DNA of 64,000 nucleotides, from the NCBI GenBank assembly GCA_042691655.1, contig CP170506.1, positions 1,364,001 to 1,428,000 of the forward strand, read 5' to 3'. The translations under genes and the position numbers were made by a program. The DNA is from UBA695 sp042691655. GTDB lineage: Bacteria; Verrucomicrobiota; Verrucomicrobiia; Chthoniobacterales; Chthoniobacteraceae. Shown piece after piece: positions 45,372 to 54,318 of this stretch. The stretch's first letter is position 1; the number at the start of each line of letters is the position of its first letter. A model generated the notes under the pieces. That model worked only from the letters and a program-made list of their open reading frames with translations, made no database searches and was not told where the DNA came from.

Positions 45372-46880
45372 TTAGTGTCCCTGAGTCGAATCGCCGTTTT
45401 CTTCCGTGGGTTCGGGTTTCTTTTTGTCCACCGGCTTTTTCTTTCCTTTTCCCGTCAGGGATTGCCAGAGGTTGAGAAACTGCGTCCCGTACTTTTGCCC
45501 CATGAGGACCGGCAAAAGATCTGTGCTGGGATGGGAAACGGTGCCTTTGATGTTGAAAGCGATTTCGCGGAAATTCCCCCCGGGAACGGGCTGGAACCCC
45601 GCGTCCATCCAGCCCGGAAGCTGGCGGCTGATCTTAGGCCCGACGGCGAGGCGCGCGGCGAGGTTGAGCTTGCCGTCCCATTCGCTCGTACCGTTGGCGG
45701 CAAGGCTCATATTGACCGATTCCACGACGAGGCTATCGACGAAGACTTTGCCCTCGGCGGCGCGGAGGTCGAGCTGGGCGTTGTGAAGCTGCATTTCCCG
45801 CAGCTCCTCGATCTGTAAAATTTTGCCGATGGCCTCCAAAAGCCCTACCTGCTCGACCCGGCTTTCGCGGATCTTGAGCTGGCCGATGCCCTGGATGGAT
45901 CGCTTCTGGCCCACGGCTCCGTAGAGATCCAGGCTGCCCTGCATGGTGCCGGTGGCCCGCTGGGCGGTCTGCTCCTGGCCGAACTGGGTCAGCATGCCGT
46001 CGATGCTCACGCCGTCAAAGAGCAGGTCGATTGTGAAGAGTGGCAAGTCCTGCGTTGGCTGGAGGGTGGCGCTGCCACGGATGGTGCCCTGTGCGATGCG
46101 CGCGTCGATGGGAGCTAGGGCGATGCCGCCTTTGCGGTAGGAGAAGGGCGCGGCGAAACCGTCGATGACGAGGCCCTCGCGCAAGGTGGTCTTGGCGACG
46201 GCGACGGTTCCCTCGGGTTTCTCCGGGTCGCGCAGGTAAATGTTGGCCCCCTCAAAGGTCACGGTGGGCCGTCCCTGGTGGTCGATGAAGCGCAGCGTGG
46301 CGTTTTCCACCTTGATGGCTTGGATGCCGAATTCCAGGGCGCGTTTGGGCCCATGCTCCCGCTTTTTTTTGTGCGGCTTGTGCGTTCCCTCGGGGGTGGG
46401 GGATTCGGCGGCGGACGGGCCTCCCTTCGCTTCAGGCGCGGCTTCGTGTGGGGCCAGTGGGCAGGGCTGCTTCGGCGGCACCGAGTTCCACATGCCGTTC
46501 TTGCCCTGCGTCCAGGTGAGCACAGGGGCCTTGAAGAGCAGCTTCTTAATCACCACGTGGCCCGAGAGCAGCGGTATCCAGCTGATGCTGGCGGAGACGG
46601 ACGGAATGGTAAGCGTCGAGCCGGTGCCTCCCTCGGTCCCCATGGCGCCGAAGTCGCACTCGACGTCATTGCCGGTGAGGCCGCCCCAGAGGGTGTAGTG
46701 GAGGCTGCCGAACTGCACCGGCACTCCAAGCTCGCGCTTAAGGGCGGCTTCCAAGCGTGCCCGAACCCCTTTCGACCCTGCGTACAGATCGAGCCCGAGG
46801 AGAATCGCCACCCCGGCGAGGATTCCTGCGGAGATGAGAAACCGCTTGGAAAAGTTTTGCACGGACACCAAAGTAGTCAC
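45372..46880 (-). CDS. AsmA-like inner-membrane protein
   Basis: A 502-residue protein with one N-terminal transmembrane helix (FLISAGILAGVAILLGLDLYAG) and a long periplasmic region of repeating beta strands, as in AsmA/TamB-like proteins (VQFGSLHYTLWGGLTGNDV, LRFIDHQGRPTVTFEGANIYL). A charged Lys/Glu/Pro patch interrupts it near residue 150 and another forms the C-terminus. AsmA-like proteins move or sense phospholipids between membranes. Start is GTG. It is divergent from the lipid-kinase gene, 29 bases away, which also fits a lipid-related role. Confidence 0.78.
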   Translation of the reverse strand: MTTLVSVQNFSKRFLISAGILAGVAILLGLDLYAGSKGVRARLEAALKRELGVPVQFGSLHYTLWGGLTGNDVECDFGAMGTEGGTGSTLTIPSVSASISWIPLLSGHVVIKKLLFKAPVLTWTQGKNGMWNSVPPKQPCPLAPHEAAPEAKGGPSAAESPTPEGTHKPHKKKREHGPKRALEFGIQAIKVENATLRFIDHQGRPTVTFEGANIYLRDPEKPEGTVAVAKTTLREGLVIDGFAAPFSYRKGGIALAPIDARIAQGTIRGSATLQPTQDLPLFTIDLLFDGVSIDGMLTQFGQEQTAQRATGTMQGSLDLYGAVGQKRSIQGIGQLKIRESRVEQVGLLEAIGKILQIEELREMQLHNAQLDLRAAEGKVFVDSLVVESVNMSLAANGTSEWDGKLNLAARLAVGPKISRQLPGWMDAGFQPVPGGNFREIAFNIKGTVSHPSTDLLPVLMGQKYGTQFLNLWQSLTGKGKKKPVDKKKPEPTEENGDSTQGH

Positions 46881-46909
46881 GATGGTTTGAAAGAAAAGAC
46901 CGAAGTCAA

Positions 46910-47770
46910 ATGAGCAAGATAATGGTTATCCTCAACCCCGCCGCCCGGAGCGCCAAGGCTGCTGGGCTTCTCGGAGAAATCGAAACGCTCGCGCGTGGCG
47001 AGGCCGTGGTCGCCCTGAGCAGCGAACCGGGGGACGCCCGAAGGCTGGCAAGGGAGGCGGCCTTATCCGGAACGCAGGTGGTGGTAGCAGCGGGGGGCGA
47101 CGGCACGGTTAACGATGTCCTCAACGGCATCGCGGGCACCGGGGCGACGCTGGGGATTCTGCCCACGGGGACCATGAACGTTTTCGCAACCGAGCTGGGC
47201 CTGCCGAGAAATCTCCGGGATGCCTGGGCGGCTATTCACAATGGCCATTCCCGGGAGATTGACCTTCCGAGGGCGTCCGGGCACGCATTTGTGCAGATGG
47301 CGGGGGTGGGGCTCGATGCCCAGGCGCTCCAATCCACAAGCTGGGAAGCCAAGCGCAACCTCGGGCCGCTGAGCTACGTCATCTCGGCCGCGCAGGTGGC
47401 CGCCCGCAAGCCGCCGACGCTCCGGGTGAAGGCGGAAGGTGCGGAGCATGAAGGCTCCTTTGTGCTGATTGGCAACGGCCGTTTCTACGGCGGGCCGTTC
47501 CCGGTTTTCCCCAATGCCCGGCTTGACGATGGATTACTGGATGTGATCCTGTTCGAGCGCGTCGGCCACCTGGATTTGATCCGTTATCTTCAAGCCGCGC
47601 TATTTGGAAAGCACATCGACATGCCCGACGTGACCTATCTGCAAACGCGGGCGCTCTCGGTGGCGAGTGAGAGCGATGTGCCCGTGGAAGTGGACGGGGA
47701 AGTGGTCGGCCGGGTGCCGGTTGATTTCGAGTGCCAGCCCCGGGGGCTGCGCGTGATCGTGCCGGGATGA
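46910..47770 (+). CDS. Diacylglycerol/lipid kinase family protein (YegS-like)
   Basis: A 286-residue kinase with the DAGK catalytic signature: ILNPAARSAKA at the start, VVAAGGDGTVNDVLNGIAGTGATLGILPTGTMNVFATELGLP (GGDGTxN nucleotide loop) and an RGPFPVFP-like C-terminal lobe (RFYGGPFPVFPNARLDDGLLDV). Family members phosphorylate diacylglycerol, undecaprenol-like or sphingoid lipids; the substrate is not predictable. The gene ends just before the composite repeat. Confidence 0.9.
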   Translation: MSKIMVILNPAARSAKAAGLLGEIETLARGEAVVALSSEPGDARRLAREAALSGTQVVVAAGGDGTVNDVLNGIAGTGATLGILPTGTMNVFATELGLPRNLRDAWAAIHNGHSREIDLPRASGHAFVQMAGVGLDAQALQSTSWEAKRNLGPLSYVISAAQVAARKPPTLRVKAEGAEHEGSFVLIGNGRFYGGPFPVFPNARLDDGLLDVILFERVGHLDLIRYLQAALFGKHIDMPDVTYLQTRALSVASESDVPVEVDGEVVGRVPVDFECQPRGLRVIVPG

Positions 47771-47790
47771 ACGGAGTTATTGATTGGCCG

Positions 47791-48166
47791 CAATGAGCTT
47801 TTAGAGATGACAGGCTCGGCAATTTAAACAGGATTTATAGGATTACGCCCCAGAGCTCGCGAGAGCCGGATGGCCCCGGGAAACTTAATCCGAAAAATCC
47901 TGTCAATCCTGTTAATCCTAAGCCGAAAATAGGTGTCCTAGAAAAAAGGCAGAGGGCTCACGCAAAGACGCAAAGGCGCAAAGAAAGGCAGGACTCTTTG
48001 CGCCTTTGCGTGAGAATAGAATTCCCCCTTTTTCATGCCGCGCGGAGCCCCGTCTGCGGGGCATGGGGATCTGTCTAAAAAATGCCGAGAGTCTTTGCTC
48101 GCAAGCCGACGGATTTCCCCGCAAAAAAGCTCCTGTTCATCCTGTCTCAGACGCTTTTTTAATTGG
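47791..48166. repeat. Composite intergenic repeat, copy 1 (nearly full length)
   Basis: About 376 bp filling the gap between the lipid kinase and peroxiredoxin genes. Modules in order are a GAGCTTTTAGAGA start, ACAGGATTTATAGGATTA and AATCCTGTTAATCC strings, GGTGTCCTAGAAAAAAGGC, and a long hairpin (47957-47984 with 47995-48014). A GC hairpin in GCCCCGTCTGCGGGGC, TCCTGTTCATCCTGTCT, and a TTTTTTAATTGG end follow. The reverse complement of 58391-58806 aligns along its whole length. No coding potential is convincing. Confidence 0.88.
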
Positions 48167-48174
48167 CTACGGTA

Positions 48175-48648
48175 TTAAAGCTCTGCCAGCTTGGCCTTGA
48201 TCGCGTCGAAGTGCGGGAGGTCGCCCGGGGTCGGCGTCTGCTCGGCGTATTGGATCACCCCGGCTTTGTCGATGACGAACGCGGCGCGGGCCGCCGTGCT
48301 ACCGAACCCGCCGAGGTCGGCAAGCAATACGCCGTAGGCGGCCGAGACCGTCTTATTGAGATCGCTGGCCAGCGTCAGGCCGATGTGCTCCTTCTGGGCC
48401 CAGGCGTCCTGGGCGAAGGGGCTGTCGACGCTTACGGCGATCACCTTGGCCTCAAGGCTCTCGTAGGCTGCGATGCCGCCCGTGATGTCGCACATTTCCT
48501 GGGTGCAGACGCCCGTGAAGGCGAGCGGAAAAAAGAGCAGGACGGTGTTCGTCTTGCCGAAGTTGGCGCTGAGCTGAATATCGGTGATGGCTTCCCCTTT
48601 TTTGGATTTAAGGGTGAAGTCCGGAGCTTTGGTTCCAACGGTGATCAT
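48175..48648 (-). CDS. Peroxiredoxin (AhpC/TSA family)
   Basis: A 157-residue thiol peroxidase. PLAFTGVCTQEMC holds the peroxidatic Cys48 in the TxxC context, with Cys53 five residues on as a possible resolving residue. The N-terminal VGTKAPDFTLKSKKG and FVIDKAGVIQYAE also fit the family. It resembles single-domain AhpE/BCP-like enzymes that detoxify hydroperoxides with thioredoxin or mycothiol-like donors. Its 3' end touches the composite repeat. Confidence 0.9.
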   Translation of the reverse strand: MITVGTKAPDFTLKSKKGEAITDIQLSANFGKTNTVLLFFPLAFTGVCTQEMCDITGGIAAYESLEAKVIAVSVDSPFAQDAWAQKEHIGLTLASDLNKTVSAAYGVLLADLGGFGSTAARAAFVIDKAGVIQYAEQTPTPGDLPHFDAIKAKLAEL

Positions 48649-48724
48649 AGTGGTAAGGTTTTAAGGACACCTGCTTATAGCACACGGAGCCCCCGCAAAC
48701 AAGCTCTACCGCTTGGTCGGTCGC

Positions 48725-49504
48725 TTACCGTACTATCCCGCGCTCGCTCGTCTGGAGGAACTCCAGCAACTGGCAGATTTCCGGAATCGGGGCGAGCTTT
48801 TCGTGGATTTGCTCCGCCGCGTCCTTGACGTTCAGGTTCATCCGGTAGAGGAGCCGGTAGGCTTCTTTAATCTGCCGAATCGTCTCTGGGGTGAAATCGT
48901 GGCGCTCCATGCCGACTTTATTGATCCCGCGAATCTCCGCCGGGTTGCCGTCGGCGATCATGAAGGGTGGCACGTCCTGGACGATTTTCGTACACCCCCC
49001 GAGGATCGCATGGCGCCCGATGCGGCAGAATTGATGGATGGCGCTCAGGCCCCCGATGATCACGTGGTCGCCCACCTGAACGTGGCCCGCCAGCGTTCCG
49101 TTGTTGGAGAAAATCACGTCGTCGCCGACGGTGCAGTCGTGCGCGATGTGCGCGTAGGCGAGGAAGTTGCCCCGGTTGCCGATTCGCGTCGTGTTGCCCG
49201 GAAAGGTCGCCCGGTGGACGGAGACGTATTCGCGGAACGAATTGTCGTCGCCGATCTCCACATGGGTCGGCTCGCCCCGGTACTTGAGGTCCTGGGTCTG
49301 CTGGGCGATGGAGTCGTAGGCGAAAAATTTATTATTTTTCCCGATCCGGGCAGGCCCGGCGATGGTCACATGGTGCTGGAGCCAGCAGCCGTCGCCCAGG
49401 GTGACGTCCGGGCCGATGATCGAATACGGCCCGACGTAGACGCCGGTGCCAAGCTGTGCATGGGGATCGACGATGGCGGTGGGATGAATCTCGGTCTCGG
49501 GCAT
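48725..49504 (-). CDS. lpxA: UDP-N-acetylglucosamine acyltransferase
   Basis: LpxA adds a 3-hydroxyacyl chain to UDP-GlcNAc, the first step of lipid A synthesis. The left-handed beta-helix hexapeptides start at once (IHPTAIVDPHAQLGTGVYVGPYSIIG). HVTIAGPARIG, AYAHIAHDCTVGD (with the catalytic His) and the C-terminal helical domain from GMERHDFTPETIRQIKEAYR follow. Start is set at the ATG at 49504 (259 residues); a GTG nine bases earlier is possible. It directly follows lpxC-fabZ, so three lipid A/fatty acid activities are co-expressed. Confidence 0.95.
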   Translation of the reverse strand: MPETEIHPTAIVDPHAQLGTGVYVGPYSIIGPDVTLGDGCWLQHHVTIAGPARIGKNNKFFAYDSIAQQTQDLKYRGEPTHVEIGDDNSFREYVSVHRATFPGNTTRIGNRGNFLAYAHIAHDCTVGDDVIFSNNGTLAGHVQVGDHVIIGGLSAIHQFCRIGRHAILGGCTKIVQDVPPFMIADGNPAEIRGINKVGMERHDFTPETIRQIKEAYRLLYRMNLNVKDAAEQIHEKLAPIPEICQLLEFLQTSERGIVR

Positions 49505-49516
49505 GGTTGGCACAAG

Positions 49517-50827
49517 TTAGTCTACGAAACAGAAGAGCATGTCGGCTTCGGAAACAACTTCATTATTCACCACGCAGCGGCCCTTGGCCTTGGCGAGGCT
49601 GCGCTTGGCCTTGGTGACTTCGACGTGGATAAAGATCGTGTCGCCGGGCATCACCGGTTTGCGGAATTTGACGGAATCCGCGCTCATGAAGTAGCCGACG
49701 CGACCGTTGGGCGTCTCGCCCGCGGCGTGCAGGAAGGCGATGCTGGCCACCTGCGCCATGGCTTCGAGCTGGAGCACGCCGGGCATCACCGGGTGGCCCG
49801 GGAAGTGGCCCTGGAAGTACGGCTCGTTAATGGTCACGGTCTTGATGCCCGTGCACTTGTTGTCATCGAAGGCGACGATCCGGTCCACCATCAGGAACGG
49901 GTAGCGGTGCGGGAGCAGCTTCATGACGTCGTTGACGTCGAGCATGTCGCCGCCCTTGGGCGTTGTCGACGGCGGCACCATGGCCAGCAGCTGCGCGTGG
50001 CGGCGGGTCAACTGCTTGGAAAGCTCAGTATTGGCACCATGGCCCGGCTTGACGGCGATGACATGCCCCTTGATGCGGTGGCCGAAGAGCGCCAGATCAC
50101 CCACGAGGTCGAGAATCTTGTGCCGGGCAAATTCTTCTTTGTAGCGCACCGGCTCCTTGCTCATGACCGATTCGCCCTTTACCACCACGGCGTTTTCGAG
50201 GCTGCCGCCTTTGATGAGGCCCTTGTCGAGCAGCGGCTTGACGTCCTCGTAGTAAACGAACGTCCGGGCCGGGGCGATTTCCTTCTCGTAAAGCGCCGGG
50301 GTGATCTCGGTGCTGTAAAACTGGGTGAACCGTCCGTCCGGGCCGACGTTGGTGCAGGAAATGCGGAATTTGTCGTCCGGCACGATGGTCAGAATGGAGC
50401 CGCTTTTGGTCTCGATGTGGAGCGGCTCGCTGATGGCGTAGAAAGAGCGGGGGGCGTCCTGGGCCACGATGCCCGCTTTGTTGATCAAATCGGCGTAGGG
50501 CTTCGCGCTGCCGTCGCCGATGGGGGGCTCGTTGGAGTCCATTTCGATGAGCGCGTTATCCACGCCCATGCCGTAGAGCGCGGAGAGGACATGCTCCACG
50601 GTCTGCACTTTTACCGCCCCTTCCGAGAGGCTCGTGGCCCGCTCGACGGTCTTGACGAGCGAACAGTGGGCATCGACTACCGGCTGGTCCGGCAGGTCAA
50701 CGCGCTTGAACTTCCAGCCATGCCCGACAGGAGCCGGTTGCAGGGTGATGGTCGATTTTTCTCCGGTATGGAGAGAGGTCCCCGTGAGGGACGCGGACGA
50801 GGCTAGGGTATGCTGGAGCTCAGACAT
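49517..50827 (-). CDS. lpxC/fabZ: Bifunctional UDP-3-O-acyl-GlcNAc deacetylase / 3-hydroxyacyl-ACP dehydratase fusion
   Basis: A 436-residue fusion. Residues 1-285 are LpxC, the zinc deacetylase committing to lipid A. Zinc ligands His79 (VEHVLSALYG), His236 and Asp240 (RHKILDLVGDLALFG) and His263 (KPGHGAN) are visible. Residues about 298-436 are FabZ, with catalytic His307 in LLPHRYPFLMVDR and the second site in GHFPGHPVMPGVLQLEAMAQ. LpxC and FabZ compete for the same hydroxyacyl-ACP pool, so fusion fixes their ratio. Fusions are known in Bacteroidetes and some PVC bacteria. Start is the ATG at 50827; a TTG 39 bases upstream is less likely. Confidence 0.96.
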   Translation of the reverse strand: MSELQHTLASSASLTGTSLHTGEKSTITLQPAPVGHGWKFKRVDLPDQPVVDAHCSLVKTVERATSLSEGAVKVQTVEHVLSALYGMGVDNALIEMDSNEPPIGDGSAKPYADLINKAGIVAQDAPRSFYAISEPLHIETKSGSILTIVPDDKFRISCTNVGPDGRFTQFYSTEITPALYEKEIAPARTFVYYEDVKPLLDKGLIKGGSLENAVVVKGESVMSKEPVRYKEEFARHKILDLVGDLALFGHRIKGHVIAVKPGHGANTELSKQLTRRHAQLLAMVPPSTTPKGGDMLDVNDVMKLLPHRYPFLMVDRIVAFDDNKCTGIKTVTINEPYFQGHFPGHPVMPGVLQLEAMAQVASIAFLHAAGETPNGRVGYFMSADSVKFRKPVMPGDTIFIHVEVTKAKRSLAKAKGRCVVNNEVVSEADMLFCFVD

Positions 50828-50925
50828 GGGAGGGTTGACCCTAGCAGGGGGAAGGGGATTGCTCAATGGATAATTACGCGGGGGCTATCGCTAAGTTCGC
50901 GCACCGCAGCACCGAGGACAGGCGC

Positions 50926-51405
50926 CTATTTGTCGGCTTTGCTTTTGACGAGAAGCGAAAGCGTGAAGTCGTTGTTTTCAAACAGGGTGAGCATCTCCTT
51001 GGGACGGTAGGGCAACTGGGCGGAGAAAATGTTGAGCGGATTGACTATACGGTCTGAGCCGGTGACAGTCACGCGGGACAGGTCCTGAATATTCACATTG
51101 AGTGCTTTGAACCCAGTGACAGGTTCCACATTCTTGGAATTATCGGACGAAGCCGAACTCTGCCCTTCATTTTGAAGGAGACAAACGGTGACGATGAGAG
51201 GCTCGTTGGATGGGGAAACCACTGGAAAAGAGAGCGGTTGTTCTTCCAGAAGGATGTTTGTGGAAATGACTTTTGCGGGTTTGCCATCCTTGGCTTTCGG
51301 GGTGATGAAGCACTCCACAGTGTAGGGCGTGTCATTTGCAACAGCCTGGGATACGGCAGCGAGCAGCAAAAAAGCCAGGGAAGGAAGAGCAGCGGCTAGT
51401 TTCAT
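50926..51405 (-). CDS. Small secreted hypothetical protein
   Basis: No family is recognised. It has 159 residues with a signal peptide (KLAAALPSLAFLLLAAVSQAVA followed by ND). The mature part is mainly predicted beta strand (YTVECFITPKAKDG, VISTNILLEEQPLSFPVVS, FTLSLLVKSKADK). The gene lies alone between lpxC-fabZ and argH, on the same strand as both but with gaps of about 100 bases each side. Its base composition is lower in G+C than its neighbours, which could indicate later acquisition. Confidence 0.65.
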   Translation of the reverse strand: MKLAAALPSLAFLLLAAVSQAVANDTPYTVECFITPKAKDGKPAKVISTNILLEEQPLSFPVVSPSNEPLIVTVCLLQNEGQSSASSDNSKNVEPVTGFKALNVNIQDLSRVTVTGSDRIVNPLNIFSAQLPYRPKEMLTLFENNDFTLSLLVKSKADK

Positions 51406-51512
51406 GGAGTGATTAGTTCATTGCCAAGAGCGTTGGTCAATGGCGAATTGTGATGTTCCAGCCAGGTAGCGCCTTTCTTCCCAATGAGCAGTTGCTCCTT
51501 AGTAATTAGCGA

Positions 51513-52877
51513 TTACTTCAGCTCAGCCTTCCAGCGCTCCAACTGTGCCTTCACGTTGGCCCGGGAGGGCGCGCCGGGGTTGGTGCGGGCATCGATGGAG
51601 CGCTCGACGTTGAAAACGCCGTAAACGTCATTTTCGAACGCCGGAGAAAGCGCCTTGTAATCCTCCAAGCTCAGGTCGGCCAGGCCAACGCTCCGCTCCA
51701 AACAGAGCGCGACGGTTTTGCCAACGATTTCATGCGCCTTGCGGAAGGGCACCCCATGGAGCACGAGGTAATCGGCTACGTCGGTGGCCAGGAGCGCCCA
51801 GTCGGCCACGGCGGAGGCGCACGGGGCCGGGTTAACCTGGATTTCGCGCAGCATGGCGGCGTAAATTTGCAGCGAATGCTTCACGGTGTCGAGCGAGTCG
51901 AATACCGGTTCCTTGTCCTCCTGCATGTCGCGGTTGTAGGTCATCGGGAGGCCCTTGAGGAGGGTCAGCAGCGCCACCAAGTTGCCGACGAGCCGCCCCG
52001 TTTTGCCTCGGGTTAGCTCGCAGACATCGGGGTTCTTTTTCTGCGGCATCAGGCTGGAGCCGGTCGTGTAGGCGTCGGAAATGGTCACGAATTTGAACTC
52101 CGCGCTGGCCCAGAGGATGAGGTCCTCGCTGAGCCGCGAGAGGTGGACGCCGATCAAGGCCAGGGCCGAGAGGAGCTCCACGGCAAAATCGCGGTCGCTC
52201 ACGGCGTCCATGCTGTTCTGGCTGATCGCCGGGAAGCCGAGCTCGCGGGCGATCAGTTCGCGGTCGAGGTTGATCGTCGAGCCCGCGATGGCCCCGGAGC
52301 CGAGCGGGAGGACGTCGAGGCGCTTGCGGGCATCGGCGACGCGCCCGGCGTCCCGCGCGAGCATCTCCACATAGGCCAGCAAGTGGTGCGCGAAAAGCAC
52401 CGGCTGCGCCCGCTGGAGGTGGGTATAGCCCGGGATGATCACCCCGGCATTGCGTTCGCCCAGGTCCACGAGGCTCTTCTGGACTTCGGAAATAAGATGG
52501 ATGATCTCCCCGGCTTCGTCGCGGAGGTAGAGGCGGATGTCGAGGGCCACCTGGTCATTGCGGCTGCGGGCGGTGTGGAGCTTCGCGCCGGGGTCGCCAA
52601 TGCGCCGGGTCAGCTCGGCCTCGATGTTCATGTGGACATCCTCCAGGTCGCGCTGCCAGGGGAATTCGCCCTTGTCGATCTCGTCGCGGATCGTCAGCAG
52701 CCCGCTCCGGATCGCCTCCAGCTCCTCCTGGTTAATCAGCCCCGCGGCCTGCAGCGCCGTGGCATGGGCGATGGAGCCAGCAATGTCATGCCGGTAGAGC
52801 CGCCAGTCAAAGGAGATGGACTCTGAGAAATCTTTAAGTAGTTGAGCGGTATCGGTTTTAAAACGTCCTTTCCACAT
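51513..52877 (-). CDS. argH: Argininosuccinate lyase
   Basis: Cleaves argininosuccinate to arginine and fumarate, the last step of arginine synthesis. The 454-residue protein has the fumarase/lyase signature GSSLMPQKKNPD with the catalytic serine loop. TARSRNDQVALDIRLYLRD, PGYTHLQRAQPVLFAHHLLAY and SMDAVSDRDFAVELL are also present, as in the family. Length is normal. No Shine-Dalgarno is visible, and other arg genes are not nearby (carA, which feeds arginine and pyrimidine synthesis, is 7 kb away). Confidence 0.96.
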   Translation of the reverse strand: MWKGRFKTDTAQLLKDFSESISFDWRLYRHDIAGSIAHATALQAAGLINQEELEAIRSGLLTIRDEIDKGEFPWQRDLEDVHMNIEAELTRRIGDPGAKLHTARSRNDQVALDIRLYLRDEAGEIIHLISEVQKSLVDLGERNAGVIIPGYTHLQRAQPVLFAHHLLAYVEMLARDAGRVADARKRLDVLPLGSGAIAGSTINLDRELIARELGFPAISQNSMDAVSDRDFAVELLSALALIGVHLSRLSEDLILWASAEFKFVTISDAYTTGSSLMPQKKNPDVCELTRGKTGRLVGNLVALLTLLKGLPMTYNRDMQEDKEPVFDSLDTVKHSLQIYAAMLREIQVNPAPCASAVADWALLATDVADYLVLHGVPFRKAHEIVGKTVALCLERSVGLADLSLEDYKALSPAFENDVYGVFNVERSIDARTNPGAPSRANVKAQLERWKAELK

Positions 52878-53000
52878 GGTGTGGCGATGATGACAGACCG
52901 CGCGGGAGTTTCAATAGCGGAGAGAATTTCCCAGCAAACCCCCAACACGTGTAGGTTTTCTCTTGTCGAAGGGCCGTTCTCTCGGGAATAATCCCCGCAC

Positions 53001-54272
53001 ATGAGCACTCCCACCCCACTTGGACTGAAACCTTCTTTTGGATTTGGCGACCGCATCGGTCTGGCCACCGCCGGGCACGTCGCCGCGCTCCAGCGCTGGG
53101 GCGCGGGCATCGAGCCCATTTTCGCCCAGCAATCCATCCGCGAAATGACCCGCACGGGCCGTTCGGCGGAATGCGTCATGGCCGACGCCCTCAACGCAGC
53201 GGCCGCCGCCGGGTACACCGGCCCGCAGGGTGCCGACGCCGATCACCTTAAAACCCGCGAGGACGTGGACCGCACCTCCGCCGCCGGTTTCTGCTTTTTC
53301 ACCATCGACCCTTCCGCCTACGTCGATGCCCAGGCCGACAACTACGACCTCGCCACGCTGCGCGCGAAATTTGCCGCCGTGCGCGAGAAAATCACTTGGT
53401 TTGACCTCTACAACGGCAAGTCCATCCGCCTTTCCACCGGCTCCGTCATCGAAATCACCGAGGAAGCCGCCCTGCGCGCCGCCGTGAAGTACGGCATCGC
53501 CATCAACGAAGCGGTTGACCTCGCCCACTACATCGCCGAGGTGAGCGCCAAGGCGGGGAGCGATTACGAGATCGAGCTGAGCGTGGACGAAACCGAGCAG
53601 CCGACGACCCTCGCCGAGCACTACATCATCGCCGACCAGGTCATCGCCCGGGGCATGAAGCTCGTCTCGCTCGCCCCGCGCTTCATCGGCAGCCTGGAAA
53701 AAGGCGTCGACTACATCGGCGACCTCGCCGCGCTCGACAAGACCCTCGATGACCATGCCGCCATCGCCAAGCTCCTCGGGCCGTACAAACTGAGCCTCCA
53801 CTCCGGGTCCGACAAAATTTCGATGTACACCGCGCTCGCCCGCGCCACCGGCGGCCTCTTCCACGTCAAAACGGCGGGCACCTCCTACCTCGAAGCGCTG
53901 CGGGTCGTCGCCCTGCACGACGCGCCCCTCTTTCGCCGCATCGTCGCCTTCGCCCGCGACCACTACGACACCGACAAAGCCACCTACCACGTCCACGCCA
54001 CCCTGGCCGACGCCCTCGCGCCGGAAGCCGTGTCGAGCGACAAGGAGCTGGAGAAAATTTACCTCGAATGCTGGGAAGACGTCCCGGCGGGCAAGGGTTT
54101 CACGGCTCCTGGCCGCCAGATCCTACACTGCACCTTCGGCAGCGTGCTGACGCATCCGGAATTCGGCCCCGCCGTGCGCGCCTGCCTCATTGCCAATCCG
54201 CAGACCTACATCGACGTGCTTACCGTCCACTTCGGCAAGCACCTCGAAGCCCTCAAGGCGGGGTTGGAGTAA
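53001..54272 (+). CDS. uxaE: Tagaturonate epimerase family protein (UxaE-like)
   Basis: A 423-residue protein opening with KPSFGFGDRIGLATAGHVAAL, typical of the tagaturonate/fructuronate epimerase family. UxaE-type enzymes link galacturonate and glucuronate breakdown. SLAPRFIGSLEKGVDYIGD, SLHSGSDKISMYTALARATGG and VLTHPEFGPAVRACLIANPQTYID are conserved-looking blocks consistent with a metal-dependent barrel. It is a single-gene unit with its own terminator, although it fits with GH43 and the lyase-like protein elsewhere in the window. Family recognition is good; the exact hexuronate is inferred. Confidence 0.78.
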   Translation: MSTPTPLGLKPSFGFGDRIGLATAGHVAALQRWGAGIEPIFAQQSIREMTRTGRSAECVMADALNAAAAAGYTGPQGADADHLKTREDVDRTSAAGFCFFTIDPSAYVDAQADNYDLATLRAKFAAVREKITWFDLYNGKSIRLSTGSVIEITEEAALRAAVKYGIAINEAVDLAHYIAEVSAKAGSDYEIELSVDETEQPTTLAEHYIIADQVIARGMKLVSLAPRFIGSLEKGVDYIGDLAALDKTLDDHAAIAKLLGPYKLSLHSGSDKISMYTALARATGGLFHVKTAGTSYLEALRVVALHDAPLFRRIVAFARDHYDTDKATYHVHATLADALAPEAVSSDKELEKIYLECWEDVPAGKGFTAPGRQILHCTFGSVLTHPEFGPAVRACLIANPQTYIDVLTVHFGKHLEALKAGLE

Positions 54273-54289
54273 GCGCCCTTTCCAAACGA

Positions 54290-54318
54290 GCCCGGCGTGA
54301 ACGCGCCGGGCTTTTTTT
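54290..54318 (+). terminator. Rho-independent terminator of the uxaE-like gene
   Basis: An eight-base GC stem (54290-54297 with 54304-54311) and six-base loop followed by seven T. The T-run overlaps the last bases of the convergent queG gene. Confidence 0.9.

Noticed and set aside
47918..48200. Short open frames inside the composite repeat
   Set aside because: They are made of repeat units, occur on both strands, lack ribosome binding sites and are not preserved between the two copies.
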